A DNA stretch of 64,000 nucleotides from Streptomyces sp. NK15101 (GCF_020400725.1 NZ_JAINVG010000011.1:87424-151423), one strand, 5' to 3'. Shown: positions 1-9,505, counted from the stretch's first letter. Program-made: numbers and translations. The notes: generated from the letters alone by a model not told the origin.

Positions 1-1
1 C

Positions 2-421
2 ACCGAGCAACTACCGGACCCCGCCAACCGCGTCACCCTCTCCGACCAGCGCGACGGACTCGACGTCCCACGCCCCAAGATCGCCTTCAAGGTCGACGAG
101 TACTCCAAGCGCGCCCTCGCCTACGGACACTCCGTCGCACGCCGCATCTGGGAACACCTGGAACACACCGCCGGCGCAGAGGAGGTCGAGCCGCTCCAGC
201 CGACCTTGAAGTACAACGGCGCCGGCCACCCCATGGGCACCACCCGCATGGGCACCGACCGTGCCACCTCCGTCGTCGACGCCGACGGCCGCTCCCATGC
301 ACACCCCAGCCTCTGGATCGTCGGCAACTCCGTCTTCCCCACCGGCAGTACCGCCAATCCCACCCTCACCCTCGCCGCTCTCACCCTCCGCACGGCCGAC
401 AGACTCGCCGCAAGCCTGTGA
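2..421 (+). CDS. GMC-family FAD oxidoreductase, C-terminal part (5' end outside window)
   Basis: The frame is open from the first bases to TGA at 419-421, about 139 residues. The end carries the conserved GMC C-terminal block: HPMGTTRMG, then VVDADGRSH, SLWIVGNSVFPTGSTANPT and an alanine/leucine-rich helix. In choline oxidase, cholesterol oxidase and glucose-methanol-choline relatives this region closes the FAD-binding domain and supplies active-site His/Asn. The substrate cannot be told from the tail alone; sugar or alcohol oxidation is the family role. The histidine phosphatase gene begins 13 bases downstream, so the two may be co-transcribed. Confidence 0.9.
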   Translation, partial: TEQLPDPANRVTLSDQRDGLDVPRPKIAFKVDEYSKRALAYGHSVARRIWEHLEHTAGAEEVEPLQPTLKYNGAGHPMGTTRMGTDRATSVVDADGRSHAHPSLWIVGNSVFPTGSTANPTLTLAALTLRTADRLAASL

Positions 422-434
422 CCGCACATCGATC

Positions 435-1088
435 ATGACCGTCACCACACGTCTGGACATCGCCCGCCACGGACAAGCCCGGTGCAACGTCGAAGGCCGC
501 GTCGGCGGGCCGAAGACCTGCACCGGACTCACCGACCTCGGCCGGCGACAGACCGAACGCCTGGCTGCCCGGCTCGCCGCTGCGCAGAGCACCGACGGCC
601 GGATCGACGCCGTCTACGCGGGGCCCCGCCGACGCCTTCAGGAGAGCGGTCGCCTCCTCTCGGCGGCCCTGAACCTCCCTCTCCTCACCGATCCCGGCCT
701 CGACGGCCCCCGGCACGGCCAAGCGGACGGCATGCTCTGGCGCGAGGTCGAATCGGCCTTCAAGGGAGCCCCGCAAGCCCATCCGGACCGCCCGTACGCA
801 CCTGGCGCCGAACCCTGGAACAGCTACCTGGCCCGAGCGACCCGACACCTCGCGGAGCTCATCGAACGCCACGACGGTCAGCACATCCTGCTGGCGGCCC
901 ACGGAGAAACCCTCCACGCGGCCTGCCATCTCCTCCTCGGCATCCCGGTGAGCAAGAGCTCGGCCATCGGCTTCGGCACCTCCCACGCAGGCCTCACCCG
1001 CTTCGAACGGCGCCAGGACGGCTACGACAACACGCGCTGGATCCTCGCCGCCCTCGACGACACCGCGCATCTGGACGGGTCCGGCTGA
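435..1088 (+). CDS. Histidine phosphatase (phosphoglycerate mutase-like) family protein
   Basis: 217 residues from ATG at 435. The phosphohistidine motif is near the N-terminus (DIARHGQA, RHG core) and the second catalytic histidine lies in LLAAHGETLH near residue 155, the normal arrangement of the superfamily, which transfers phosphate through a His intermediate. RRRLQESGR after the first strand fits the conserved arginine segment. Substrate is unknown. ATG 435 is preferred over an earlier in-frame codon because upstream sequence is proline/serine-rich shadow of the GMC gene. It starts 13 bases after that gene, suggesting an operon. Confidence 0.85.
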   Translation: MTVTTRLDIARHGQARCNVEGRVGGPKTCTGLTDLGRRQTERLAARLAAAQSTDGRIDAVYAGPRRRLQESGRLLSAALNLPLLTDPGLDGPRHGQADGMLWREVESAFKGAPQAHPDRPYAPGAEPWNSYLARATRHLAELIERHDGQHILLAAHGETLHAACHLLLGIPVSKSSAIGFGTSHAGLTRFERRQDGYDNTRWILAALDDTAHLDGSG

Positions 1089-1275
1089 CGAACCGCGCCC
1101 CACCGGATGGGATCCAGCACACGGCGAAGGCGGAGTCCGAGGGAAGACGTACGTGAACGACCAGGACGGTCCCGGCGCTCCGTGGGTGGCGGGACCTGAT
1201 CGGCGGTCCGGCCGAGGGCGGTGGCCGGTGCGCACAGCCGGACCAGAGCTCCGGATTCCGTCCGGGGCGTCCGCC

Positions 1276-1683
1276 CTACCTGCCGCCTCGTGCCCTCTCG
1301 TGAGCGGCCAGTTCCCCTGCGTTGCCGACGAAGGCCGGGCCACAGCCTGGCGGCAGACGATCGACGACCATCGCCACCGCGGCCCGCGCGCTGTCCGTCA
1401 CGGCGATCCGCGGACTGCGCCGACTCGGCCCTTCGACGTAGTACCGGCCGTCCCCGAGCGTGCCGATGTAGGGGACGTCCCAGGTGTAGTCCCTCTCCGT
1501 ACACCTGCTGAAGTGCAGCTCCCACATGCCGGTCCACGGATGGAGCCGACGAAGCGCCGGTTCGGCATGCGCTACCCGAGCCAGCGCGGCGAACGACTTC
1601 CGGAGCGGTGATCCTTCCGGCGGGACGGGTTCGCCGTAAGTGGTGAGGACCTTCTGCCAGGCTGCGTCGACGGTGCTGGTCAT
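1276..1683 (-). CDS. DUF6193-type protein
   Basis: 135 residues if ATG at 1683 is used; an earlier in-frame start at 1719 would add 12 residues. The pattern AEPALRRLHPW, ELHFSRCTE, VPYIGTLGDGRYYV and LPPGCGPAFVG matches what I recall of DUF6193, a Streptomyces family often filed as natural-product biosynthesis protein without a defined reaction. No signal peptide or membrane segment. It is convergent with the phosphatase gene, and the 190 bases between the two show no other gene. Confidence 0.7.
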   Translation of the reverse strand: MTSTVDAAWQKVLTTYGEPVPPEGSPLRKSFAALARVAHAEPALRRLHPWTGMWELHFSRCTERDYTWDVPYIGTLGDGRYYVEGPSRRSPRIAVTDSARAAVAMVVDRLPPGCGPAFVGNAGELAAHERARGGR

Positions 1684-1803
1684 ACCGCGATTGTGCGGAC
1701 TCTCCACGCGACCCGGCAACAGACGTCCTGGCCCTGAGGAGACGTTCTCGCTCGGCCGCAGCCCCTCCGGAATCGAATCCGACCGGGCCGCCCCGTACCC
1801 CGA

Positions 1804-2448
1804 TCAGCACTCCCGAGGGGATCCCACCACCGGGCGGGATCGTTTCGCCGGGGGTACTCGGCCCAGGGCGAGCCAGCGGAGGCCGAGCCGTTCGATCTGC
1901 TCGGCCCCCGCTTCGTCCAGCGGCTCCCGGCCGGTGACCTTGCGCAGGAGACGCGTCCGACTCCATCCCAGCTCTTCGGTGGCCGCGACGTGTTCCGTGC
2001 CGAGGAGCAGCTCCGTCACGGCGTCCCCGGCGGACGGGGTGAGCCAGGGTTCGTGGCCGAGTGCGTCGGCCAGGTCGACACCGTGGGCGGCGACCTCCAC
2101 CACGCGGGCGAGGAGGAACTCCGACAGGAGCATGGCGTCGCCATGACGCGTGCGTACGGTCCGGCCCGCCGGCTGGACCCGGCACAGCCGGTCGACCCGC
2201 TGCCAGGTGGCGGCGAAGTCCCCGGCGAAGGCGGCGCCGTCGGCCGACCGCGCCGCGCGGTCCCGGGCCGGCGCGATCCGGGTGTCGTTGCTCCGGGTCG
2301 AGAAGCGGTCGTCCGGGCGGTAGTACTCCGCCGCCGAGATCTCCGGCTCATCGGGTGCCGGTGCGTCCAGCTCCGGCCCGTCGAACTCCCGCTCCCACAC
2401 GTCGAGGTCGTCGGCGGTGACGGGGCGCAGCGTGATCTTGTCCGCCAT
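1804..2448 (-). CDS. Chimeric protein: GNAT-like N-terminus fused to maleylpyruvate isomerase-like C-terminus
   Basis: 214 residues. Residues 1-22 (MADKITLRPVTADDLDVWE) are typical of the first strand and helix of GNAT acetyltransferases. From about residue 72 onward it reads like a mycothiol-dependent maleylpyruvate isomerase (MDMPI/DinB-like) domain: AATWQRVDRL, LLSEFLLARVVEVAAHGVDLADALG, then TELLLG and LRWLALG. The usual N-terminal helical half of MDMPI proteins, with its metal-binding histidine, is absent, as is the rest of the GNAT fold. The simplest reading is an in-frame deletion that joined two genes, so the product is probably inactive or neofunctional. Confidence 0.6.
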   Translation of the reverse strand: MADKITLRPVTADDLDVWEREFDGPELDAPAPDEPEISAAEYYRPDDRFSTRSNDTRIAPARDRAARSADGAAFAGDFAATWQRVDRLCRVQPAGRTVRTRHGDAMLLSEFLLARVVEVAAHGVDLADALGHEPWLTPSAGDAVTELLLGTEHVAATEELGWSRTRLLRKVTGREPLDEAGAEQIERLGLRWLALGRVPPAKRSRPVVGSPREC

Positions 2449-2586
2449 GGAGCGGCTCCTGATCTCCCGGGCCGCGGGGTTCGGTTCCGCGCGGCCACGA
2501 CGGGCGACGTCCTGTGAACTTCTCTTCGGCCGACCCGTGCTCCGGCCGGGGGGACGCCTGCTCCTTGCCGAGGCCGCGTCGCACGT

Positions 2587-3801
2587 CTACGCGGCGCCGC
2601 CGGGGGGCAGCAGGCGCTCGACGAACCAGACGAGGCCGATGACGCCGACGGCGGCAGCCGCGCCGACGTGGGCGAGCACCGACCAGGAGCGGCGGCGTGC
2701 GAGCAGGATCAGCGGGAACACGGCCAGGACGATGGCGAGTTGACCGAGCTCGATGCCGAGGTTGAAGCCCAGGAGCGAGACGAGCAGCCGGCCGCTGAAG
2801 TCGCCGGTGAAATCCAGTGCCCCGGCGAAGCCGAGGCCGTGCAGCAGGCCGAATCCGAACACGACCAGGAGGCGGTGCCGCGACTCGCCCCGGATGATGT
2901 TCTCCACGGCGACGTACACGATCGACAGGGCGATGAGGGGTTCGACGATCTCGGTGGGGACGTCGAGCCACCCGAGTGCGGCGAGGGCGAGCGTCACGCT
3001 GTGTGCCACGGTGAAGCCGGTCGCGAGCCGGACGACGCTGCGCCATCCCTGCGCGCCGAGGAGCAGGAGCACCAGGAAGAGCACGTGGTCGGCGCCGCTC
3101 AGGATGTGTTCCAGGCCCAAGGACACGAAGCGGCCCGTCGACGCCCACGAGAGGTCCGGGCCGTCCGCACGCGGAGCGTCGCGCCCCGCGTGGGCGGCAC
3201 CGCTCCGGCCTGCCCGCAGTTCGCGATGGCCGATGTCGAAGACGTCGCTGCCGCCGGACCCGCCGAGTTCGTAGTCGACCATGTTGGTGTGCTCGGCACC
3301 GATGGCGTCCGCCTCGGAGAACACCTGGTACCGCACGGTGAATTCGCCGCTCTCCGACTCCGGGCACCGGTAGGTGAGGAGCAGGCGCGCGTAGAGGAAC
3401 CGCTGCCGCTTCGTGATCCCCGTCCCGCCGAGCACGGCGGAGCACGGGGAGCCGTCGAGGGCGACGGTGAGGCGGTCGGAGAGGTACGAGACGAGCGGTG
3501 CGCGGTGGGCCTCGAGGAAGGCCGCGTGCTCGGCGTCCTTCGTGCCGCGCGGCAGCGTGCCGAATCCGGCGGCCTTCGTCAGCGTGTCGTAGTCCAGCTC
3601 CAGGGTGTAGTGCACCGATGCCCCGTCCTGACGGATCACCGACGTGCCGTCCGTCGTCGGGACGTGCGCCGATGCGGCCGGGGCCGTCCACGACAGCAGC
3701 AGTCCCGCGAGGACCACGGCGCCGAGCGCGACGCGAAGCCACGCGATGGTCGTTCTGCGGAGTGCGCCTCGATGTCCCGGCGGCGGAGTCGCGATCGTCA
3801 C
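2587..3801 (-). CDS. HupE/UreJ family membrane protein
   Basis: About 404 residues from GTG at 3801; a GTG at 3897 would add 32 residues and no start has a convincing ribosome site. An N-terminal hydrophobic segment ending in an Ala-rich cleavage-type stretch (APAASAHV) is followed by an extracytoplasmic domain of about 200 residues, then the HupE/UreJ core with about six membrane helices. The core begins LGLEHILSGADHVLFL, the family signature, and includes GFTVAHSVTLALA and GFGLLHGLGFAG. HupE proteins are linked to nickel uptake, but many actinobacterial members have no hydrogenase or urease nearby, as here, so the substrate is open. It is divergent from the secreted phosphatase at 4090. Confidence 0.8.
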   Translation of the reverse strand: MTIATPPPGHRGALRRTTIAWLRVALGAVVLAGLLLSWTAPAASAHVPTTDGTSVIRQDGASVHYTLELDYDTLTKAAGFGTLPRGTKDAEHAAFLEAHRAPLVSYLSDRLTVALDGSPCSAVLGGTGITKRQRFLYARLLLTYRCPESESGEFTVRYQVFSEADAIGAEHTNMVDYELGGSGGSDVFDIGHRELRAGRSGAAHAGRDAPRADGPDLSWASTGRFVSLGLEHILSGADHVLFLVLLLLGAQGWRSVVRLATGFTVAHSVTLALAALGWLDVPTEIVEPLIALSIVYVAVENIIRGESRHRLLVVFGFGLLHGLGFAGALDFTGDFSGRLLVSLLGFNLGIELGQLAIVLAVFPLILLARRRSWSVLAHVGAAAAVGVIGLVWFVERLLPPGGAA

Positions 3802-4089
3802 GCCGAGGAGTGGAGCCCGGAGAAGAGTGGGCCGCGTGACGTGCTCATGTCCTGGCCTCGATGTCCCGTTGAACTCTCGGCGACACGGACACGCCACTGC
3901 ACGGACACACCACCGCCGGGCAGCCCGCTCCCACGGCGTGTCAATGCGCCCACGTCACAGAGGGAAACGCTCACGTTCCAGGCACCCAAGGTTCATTCGG
4001 CGGCTGTAGTCGTGGCTCGTGGCGGATCCCTAGGTTCCTCACTGCCTCGTGCACGAGGCGACACCCTCACCTCCGAAGGGATTCACCTG

Positions 4090-5502
4090 ATGGGCACCCG
4101 CCGCATCCGAAGAGCGTCCTTGGCGGCCGCAGCAGTCGCCACGACCACCGCCGCCGTCGTGGCCCTGCTCACGGCCGCTCCGTCGGCCAGCGCCGCCACC
4201 AGCACCTTCACACCGGTCGCCGACACCTATGTGCAGGACACCGCCCCGTCGACCAACTACGGCACCTCGTCGCTGTTCACCACGGACAACTCGCCGGTGC
4301 GCCGGTCGTACCTGAAGTTCACGGTCAGCGGCCTCACCGACGACGTGGTCGGCGCCAAGCTGCGGATCCGCGTCACCAGCACCGGCAACAGCGGCAACGG
4401 CGGCGTCTGGAAGTCGATGAGCGACACCACGTGGTCGGAGACCGCGGTCACGTGGAACAACAAGCCGGTCGTCGACGGCGCCACGCTCGCGTCGCTCGGC
4501 GCGGTGGCGAACGACCAGTGGGTCGAGATCGACGTGACCTCCGTGGTGACCGGGAACGGCACGTTCGGCTTCGGCGGCAGCTCCACCAGTTCCGACGGCG
4601 CGTACTACGACTCCCGCGAGTCCGGCGCCGACGCCCCGCAGCTCGTGATCACCACCGGCACCGCCCCCTCCCCCACGCCCACGCCGTCCACGTCGGCGCC
4701 GACGTCCGACCCGGTGCTGGTAGGCGCCGGCGACATCGCCGACTGCGGCACCGGCGGTGACGAGGCCACCTCCGACCTCCTCGACGGCATCAGCGGCACG
4801 GTCATGGCCATCGGCGACACGGCCTACCCGGACGGCACCGCCGCCGACTACACCAACTGCTACAACCCGACGTGGGGCAGGCACAAGGCCCGCACCAAGC
4901 CGGCCACCGGCAACCACGAGTACCACACCTCGGGCGCCTCGGGTTACTTCAACTACTTCGGCGCTTCCGCGGGTGACCCGAACAAGGGCTACTACTCCTT
5001 CGACCTGGGCAGCTGGCACGTCGTGGCCCTCAACTCCAACTGCTCGATCGTGTCCTGCGCGGCCGGCTCGGCACAGGAGCAGTGGCTGCGCAGCGACCTC
5101 GCGGCCAGCACCAAGCCGTGCACCGTCGCGTACTGGCACCACCCGCGCTACACGTCCGGCGCCAGCCACGGCCCGAACACCTCGGTGCAGCCGCTGTACC
5201 AGGCGCTGTACGACAACAACGCCGAGGTGATCGTGACCGGGCACAACCACAACTACGAGCGGTTCGCCCCGATGAACGCCACCGGCGGCCTGGACAACAC
5301 CCGTGGCATCCGGCAGTTCGTCGCCGGCATGGGCGGCACCGGTCTGGGTGGCTTCGGCACCATCCAGCCCAACAGCCAGGTCCGCAACAGCAACACGTGG
5401 GGCGTGCTGAAGCTGACCCTGCACCCCAGCGGCTACGACTGGCAGTTCGTCCCCGAGGCGGGCAAGACCTTCACCGACAGCGGCACCAACTCCTGCCACT
5501 GA
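4090..5502 (+). CDS. Secreted metallophosphoesterase with DNRLRE (CBM96-like) domain
   Basis: 470 residues from ATG 4090, with GAAGG upstream. A twin-Arg/Sec-like signal (RRIRRASLAAAA to SASA) is followed by a DNRLRE-type beta-sandwich (about residues 36-190, with VADTYVQDTAPSTNYG and SYLKFTVSGL), a Pro/Thr/Ser linker, and a calcineurin-like phosphatase domain to the end. All five metal motifs are present: GDIADCG, GDTAYPDG, GNHEYH, YWHHPRY and GHNHNYER. This layout is typical of secreted purple-acid-phosphatase-like enzymes that release phosphate outside the cell. The DNRLRE domain may anchor it to polysaccharide. Confidence 0.88.
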   Translation: MGTRRIRRASLAAAAVATTTAAVVALLTAAPSASAATSTFTPVADTYVQDTAPSTNYGTSSLFTTDNSPVRRSYLKFTVSGLTDDVVGAKLRIRVTSTGNSGNGGVWKSMSDTTWSETAVTWNNKPVVDGATLASLGAVANDQWVEIDVTSVVTGNGTFGFGGSSTSSDGAYYDSRESGADAPQLVITTGTAPSPTPTPSTSAPTSDPVLVGAGDIADCGTGGDEATSDLLDGISGTVMAIGDTAYPDGTAADYTNCYNPTWGRHKARTKPATGNHEYHTSGASGYFNYFGASAGDPNKGYYSFDLGSWHVVALNSNCSIVSCAAGSAQEQWLRSDLAASTKPCTVAYWHHPRYTSGASHGPNTSVQPLYQALYDNNAEVIVTGHNHNYERFAPMNATGGLDNTRGIRQFVAGMGGTGLGGFGTIQPNSQVRNSNTWGVLKLTLHPSGYDWQFVPEAGKTFTDSGTNSCH

Positions 5503-5526
5503 CAGGCACATGAGCGACGGGTGCCT

Positions 5527-5540
5527 TCCCCGGCCGGGGA
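5527..5540. terminator. GC-rich hairpin after the phosphatase gene
   Basis: A perfect 14-base inverted repeat (tccccgg / ccgggga) lies 25 bases after the phosphatase stop codon and before the MFS start. No T-run follows, which is usual for Streptomyces terminators. Inferred only from position and symmetry. Confidence 0.4.
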
Positions 5541-5566
5541 GGGCGCCTCCCTCCGTGCGCCGAGCA

Positions 5567-5600
5567 CCCGCTCCCCGTCGAGCGCCCGCTCCCCGTCGAG
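5567..5600 (+). repeat. Two 16-bp direct repeats upstream of the MFS gene
   Basis: The unit cccgctccccgtcgag occurs exactly at 5567-5582 and 5585-5600, and a partial C-rich copy (cccccgctccgctcccc) follows to about 5619. The tract lies 40-70 bases before the MFS ATG, so it could be a regulatory site, but nothing else supports that. Confidence 0.6.
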
Positions 5601-5639
5601 TGCCCCCGCTCCGCTCCCCGCCCCGAAAGGTCCGCCCGC

Positions 5640-6916
5640 ATGTATCTGTCCTCGATCGACAGGCCAGGGGCCGATGCCGCACCCACCGCCGTTCGCTCCC
5701 GCCTCCGCGGGATCACGGTCGTCGGCGGGAACGTGTTCGCGCTCGGCACGGTCAGCCTGCTGACCGACGTCTCCGCCGAGATGGTCACCGCGATCCTCCC
5801 GGTGTACCTGGTGTTCGGGCTGTCCATGAGCCCCCTGGCCTACGGCACGCTCGACGGCCTCCACACCGGAGCGACCGCTCTGCTGCGGCTCGTCGGAGGC
5901 TATGTCGCGGACCGGGTCCGCAGGCCCAGGACGGTGGCGGGCATCGGATACGCGCTGTCGGCGCTGGCCAAGCTCGGGCTGCTCGCGGCGGGCCGCACGG
6001 CCGGTGCGATCGGGCTCGTCATCGCCGCCGACCGGGCCGGCAAGGGACTCCGAACGGCTCCCCGGGACGCCCTGATCACCCTGTCGGCCCCGCCGCACGC
6101 CCTGGCCCGCGCCTTCGGCGTACACCGGGCGATGGACAGCTTCGGCGCGTTCCTCGGACCGCTCGTCGCGCTGGCCGTGCTGGCGGCCGCCGGTCAGGCC
6201 TTCGACGCCGTCCTGGTCACCAGCTTCTGCATAGCGGCACTCGGCGTGCTCGTCCTCTTCCTCTTCGTCCGGGACCGGCACGACGAACGGCCCCCCGCCG
6301 CCGTGGCCTCGCCACGCGAGGCCGTGGCGCTGCTGCGGTCCGCCCCGGTCCGCCGCCTGCTCGCCGCCGCGTGCCTGCTCGGCTTCGCCGTCATCGGAGA
6401 CGGCTTCGTCTACCTGCTCCTGCAGCGACGGGAAGAGGTGTCCCTGAGCAGCTTCCCCCTGCTGGCGGTCGGCACCAGCCTGGTCTATCTCCTGCTGGCG
6501 GTCCCGATCGGAGCGCTGGCCGACCGGATCGGCCGTGTGCCCGTGGTGCTCGGCGGCTACACGGCCCTGCTCGGCGTCTACCTGCTCCTCTCCGGCCTCC
6601 TCCACGGCCGGCCGCTGGTGGCACTGGTGCTGGTGCTCTACGGCTTCTTCTACGCCGCCACCGACGGCGTACTGATGGCGCTGGCCGGCCCGGTGCTCCC
6701 CGAGCACCTTCGCACCACCGGCCTCGCGCTGATCCAGACCGGACAGGCCCTCGCCTACCTCGCCTCCTCCGTCCTCTTCGGACTCGCCTGGCAGCTGTGG
6801 GGCCCGGTCGTCGCCGTCCGGTGCGCCGCCGCCCTGGTCGTGCCGGCGGTCGTCGCCACCGCGTTCCTGCTGATCGTCCGCCCCACCACCCCACCGACAC
6901 CGAGGAAACCGCATGA
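5640..6916 (+). CDS. MFS transporter (probable 1-base frameshift at the 3' end)
   Basis: The reading frame from ATG 5640 encodes a clear 12-helix MFS protein of about 420 residues, with a motif A-like loop GGYVADRVRRPRTV between helices 2 and 3 and a repeat of it at GALADRIGRVP. As written, the frame misses its stop and runs to 7652 through the next gene, adding about 245 Arg/Pro-rich shadow residues. Adding one C to the C4 run at 6889-6892 gives a C-terminus RPTTPTDTEETA and a TGA at 6914-6916 that overlaps the next ATG in the ATGA style. I take 6916 as the true end (about 425 residues). Substrate unknown. Confidence 0.75.
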
Positions 6917-7953
6917 GCAAGCAGTCGACCATCGAAGCCGAGCCCGACGCGCACCCGGTCCCCGCGCTGCGCCGGTCCGGGCGGACGGCCCGCATCGCGA
7001 CCACGGTGGCCGCCACCCTCGCGCTCGCCGCCGTCGCCATCGGCTACGCCCGGCACAGCTCGTCGGCCCAGGCCCCCGACACGGCCGCCACCGCGGAGAC
7101 GGTGTCGCTGGCACCCGGCCCGCGGCTGCTGACCCTGACCAGCACCGGGCAGATCACGACCGTCGACAAGACCGACCCGGGCGGCGCACGCACCGTGTCG
7201 GACACCAAGTGCGACCGCGTCTACGCCGCGGCGGGCACGGTGGCCTGCCTCTACGGCGACGGGGTCCTCGGCACCGTGACGATGCGCGTGCTGTCGCCGG
7301 ACCTCAAGGAACGCAAGGCCATCCCGGTCAGCGGCGTCCCCAACCGGGTCCGCGTCTCGGCCAGCGGCCGCATGGTCTCCTGGACGGCCTTCGTCGGCGG
7401 GGACAGCTACGCCACGCTCGACTTCGCCACTCGCACGGGCATCTACGACACCAGGACGGGAACCCTGTTCAAGACCCTGGAGACCTTCTCCGTCGTCAAG
7501 GACGGCAAGCCCTACCAGTCGTCCGACGTCAACTACTGGGGCGTGACGTTCACCAAGGACGACAACACCTTCTACGCGACCATGTACACCAAGGGCCACC
7601 GGTACCTGGTCCAGGGCGACTTCGCGGCCCGCACCGTCCGCACTCTGCGTGACCGCGTCGAGTGCCCCTCGCTCTCCCCCGACGGGACCAGGATCGCGTT
7701 CAAGGCCCCCGTCGACGGTGACTCGGCGAAGGGGTGGCGGCTCTCCGTCCTCGACCTGGCCACCGGCCGCGTGACCGCCACGGCCGAGGCCCGCAGCGTG
7801 GACGACCAGGCGGCCTGGCTGAACGGTTCCACCCTGGCGTACGCGCAGCAGCACGACGACGGCACCAAGGACCTCTGGACCGTCCCCGCCGACGGCTCCG
7901 GCAAGCCCCGGCTGCTGCTGCGCAACGCTCACTCCCCCGCCGCACTCGGATGA
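6913..7953 (+). CDS. Membrane-anchored TolB/WD40-like beta-propeller protein
   Basis: 346 residues from ATG 6913, which overlaps the intended MFS stop. A short cytoplasmic N-terminus with RRSGRTAR is followed by one membrane segment (about residues 28-47, VAATLALAAVAIGYA), then an extracytoplasmic propeller. Blade-like repeats appear as SASGRMVSWTA, SPDGTRIAFKA and WTVPADGSGKPRLLL, the last two being typical TolB-type blades. Probable role is extracytoplasmic binding or scaffolding alongside the transporter; no catalytic residues are recognised. Translational coupling with the MFS gene suggests joint function. Confidence 0.75.
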   Translation: MSKQSTIEAEPDAHPVPALRRSGRTARIATTVAATLALAAVAIGYARHSSSAQAPDTAATAETVSLAPGPRLLTLTSTGQITTVDKTDPGGARTVSDTKCDRVYAAAGTVACLYGDGVLGTVTMRVLSPDLKERKAIPVSGVPNRVRVSASGRMVSWTAFVGGDSYATLDFATRTGIYDTRTGTLFKTLETFSVVKDGKPYQSSDVNYWGVTFTKDDNTFYATMYTKGHRYLVQGDFAARTVRTLRDRVECPSLSPDGTRIAFKAPVDGDSAKGWRLSVLDLATGRVTATAEARSVDDQAAWLNGSTLAYAQQHDDGTKDLWTVPADGSGKPRLLLRNAHSPAALG

Positions 7954-8550
7954 GAACGGTCCTCCACCACCGCCCGGCGCGCGACCGGCAGAGCCGCAGG
8001 TTCTTCCGAGGCCTTGGGGCGGCCGGTCGAGGACGGTCAGCAGGACGTCGTCCTCGTCGAACGGCAGGGGGTTGCGGGCGCGCATGAGGCCGAAGGCGCC
8101 GAGGACCTCGTTGCGGGGGCTTTGTACGCGAGAACGGGTTCTGGCCCACTCTCCGTGAAGCTTGCGCCCTGAGTGACGGTTGCGCTGGGTGCGGCTGGTC
8201 GGAGGGCGTTTACGGCTCCTGTCTGCGTCATCCTGCCGACGCGTCCAGCGCCGGCGGCCACCCTGGCTCGTGGCGCGTCTCCATCCACGTGCGATCATGC
8301 TGCTCGCCGATGCGGCAGGGGGGCGGATGGCGGGCGTTTGGGCGACGACGCGTCTGCCAGGTGAGGCCGCAGGCGATGTCGAAGGGGCGCTTACAAGGGC
8401 TCTCGCGCCTTTGTGCATAGACACGGAGGAGAACCCCGCGGAGCGCGGCATGTGCGATGTGCGGCGCGTTGCCGGAGGCAGCGACGGCAGGGGTTTCGCA
8501 GTTGCCCCTGGATACTGGGGAGATCCCCGGCTCATCCACGATGATCCTGG
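7954..8550. other. 597-base gap with a decayed coding fragment
   Basis: No complete gene is supported here. On the minus strand, about 8120 to 8000, a short stretch reads NEVLGAFGLMRARNPLPF followed by DEDDVLLTVLDRPPQGL. This looks like a piece of a real protein, perhaps a GAF-type sensor domain, but it lacks both ends. The remainder has lower codon bias than the neighbours and looks like decayed or foreign DNA. Confidence 0.4.
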
Positions 8551-8799
8551 ATGCAACGGCTTGCCGCTTACCGGGACCAGCCGTTGATCAAGGCCTACCT
8601 CGACCACCCCTTCAGCCTGGACACGGGGTATCCGGGGCTCGTGGGATCCATCGGTCCAGAGGAGCATCCTGTGATCGGCTATGAGGGAACACGTGCCGAG
8701 TGCATCCGTGAGTTCACCGACTCGGAATCACCCAGCGCTGACGTGCTCACAGAGGACGGTTGGTGGTCGGTGGACGGCATCAATGCCGTCCACAAGTGA
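8551..8799 (+). CDS. Small hypothetical protein
   Basis: 82 residues from ATG 8551, acidic and soluble, with RDQPLIKAYLDHPFSLDTG near the N-terminus and WWSVDGINAVHK at the end. The amino-acid composition is that of a real protein rather than a shadow frame. There is no clear ribosome site, so it may be the 3' remainder of a longer gene whose start was lost in the decayed stretch upstream. Function unknown. Confidence 0.4.
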   Translation: MQRLAAYRDQPLIKAYLDHPFSLDTGYPGLVGSIGPEEHPVIGYEGTRAECIREFTDSESPSADVLTEDGWWSVDGINAVHK

Positions 8800-8951
8800 G
8801 CCGGAGCCCGAGAACGGGAGTCGTTCGTCGACGGCTTCGGGGGTCACCGCACGGCCCTGTTCCATGATCGACGTCGATGAGTTCGGGAGTCACTCGCGGT
8901 CCGGCGTGCGGCCTTTGGACTCGAAGGGAACCGTAACGAGGAGAAGGGTGA

Positions 8952-9218
8952 GTGAGTGCAATGGTCTTTTCGGAAGCGATGGAGGACTGGGTCTACTGGG
9001 ACCAGGCCGCATATGAGCTGGGGTTGAGCCTCGGTGTGCTCACGGCTGACGTTCCCTTCTCGAAGAGCAAGAGGATCTTCTGGGAAGACAACCCGGCTGG
9101 GCGAGCTCTCCACGCCACCCTCTTGGCGCTTGTGGAAGCCGGCTTGCTGGAGTCGCGCGACGATGACGAGGAGTTCCGGTGGGCGTCCACCAAGTTCCTG
9201 AACGTGTTCGACGACTGA
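8952..9218 (+). CDS. Small acidic hypothetical protein
   Basis: 88 residues from GTG 8952 (ATG at 8961 is an alternative), with GAGAAGGG just upstream. It is Trp/Glu/Asp-rich: MEDWVYWDQAAYELG, RIFWEDNPAGRALHATLLAL, AGLLESRDDDEEFRWA. The predicted fold is mostly helical with no signal or membrane segment. I believe this is a real conserved actinobacterial gene but I do not recognise a named family. It stands alone, about 290 bases before a tRNA-like gene on the other strand. Confidence 0.6.
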   Translation: MSAMVFSEAMEDWVYWDQAAYELGLSLGVLTADVPFSKSKRIFWEDNPAGRALHATLLALVEAGLLESRDDDEEFRWASTKFLNVFDD

Positions 9219-9505
9219 ACTCCTGGCCGAGTCGCCCTGATCTCCGAATGATGTACCGGAAGTGCTCGGGGTGAACGGGGCTGGTGAGCGGAAGAGCCGA
9301 CGGAGGGCGCAGCCGCCGAGCTGGTGGCAACTGGTGACGATGTCGGCGGCGCGGGCCACGTGGCTCGACCACTGGCGTCTGGGCACACGTACGTGTACCC
9401 ATCGAGTCAGTGGCGGGTGCCTCCCGCACTCGGGTTCTGGCACAACCTCTGTGGACCTGGCGCGAGGCGGCGGGTCCGTGCGCCGTACGACGTCCTGGTC
9501 GGTTG

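Noticed and set aside
2668..4089. Plus-strand upstream extension that would make the phosphatase a 944-residue protein
   Set aside because: The extension is antisense to the HupE/UreJ gene and is Glu/Gln/Arg-rich noise; the signal peptide starts cleanly at ATG 4090.
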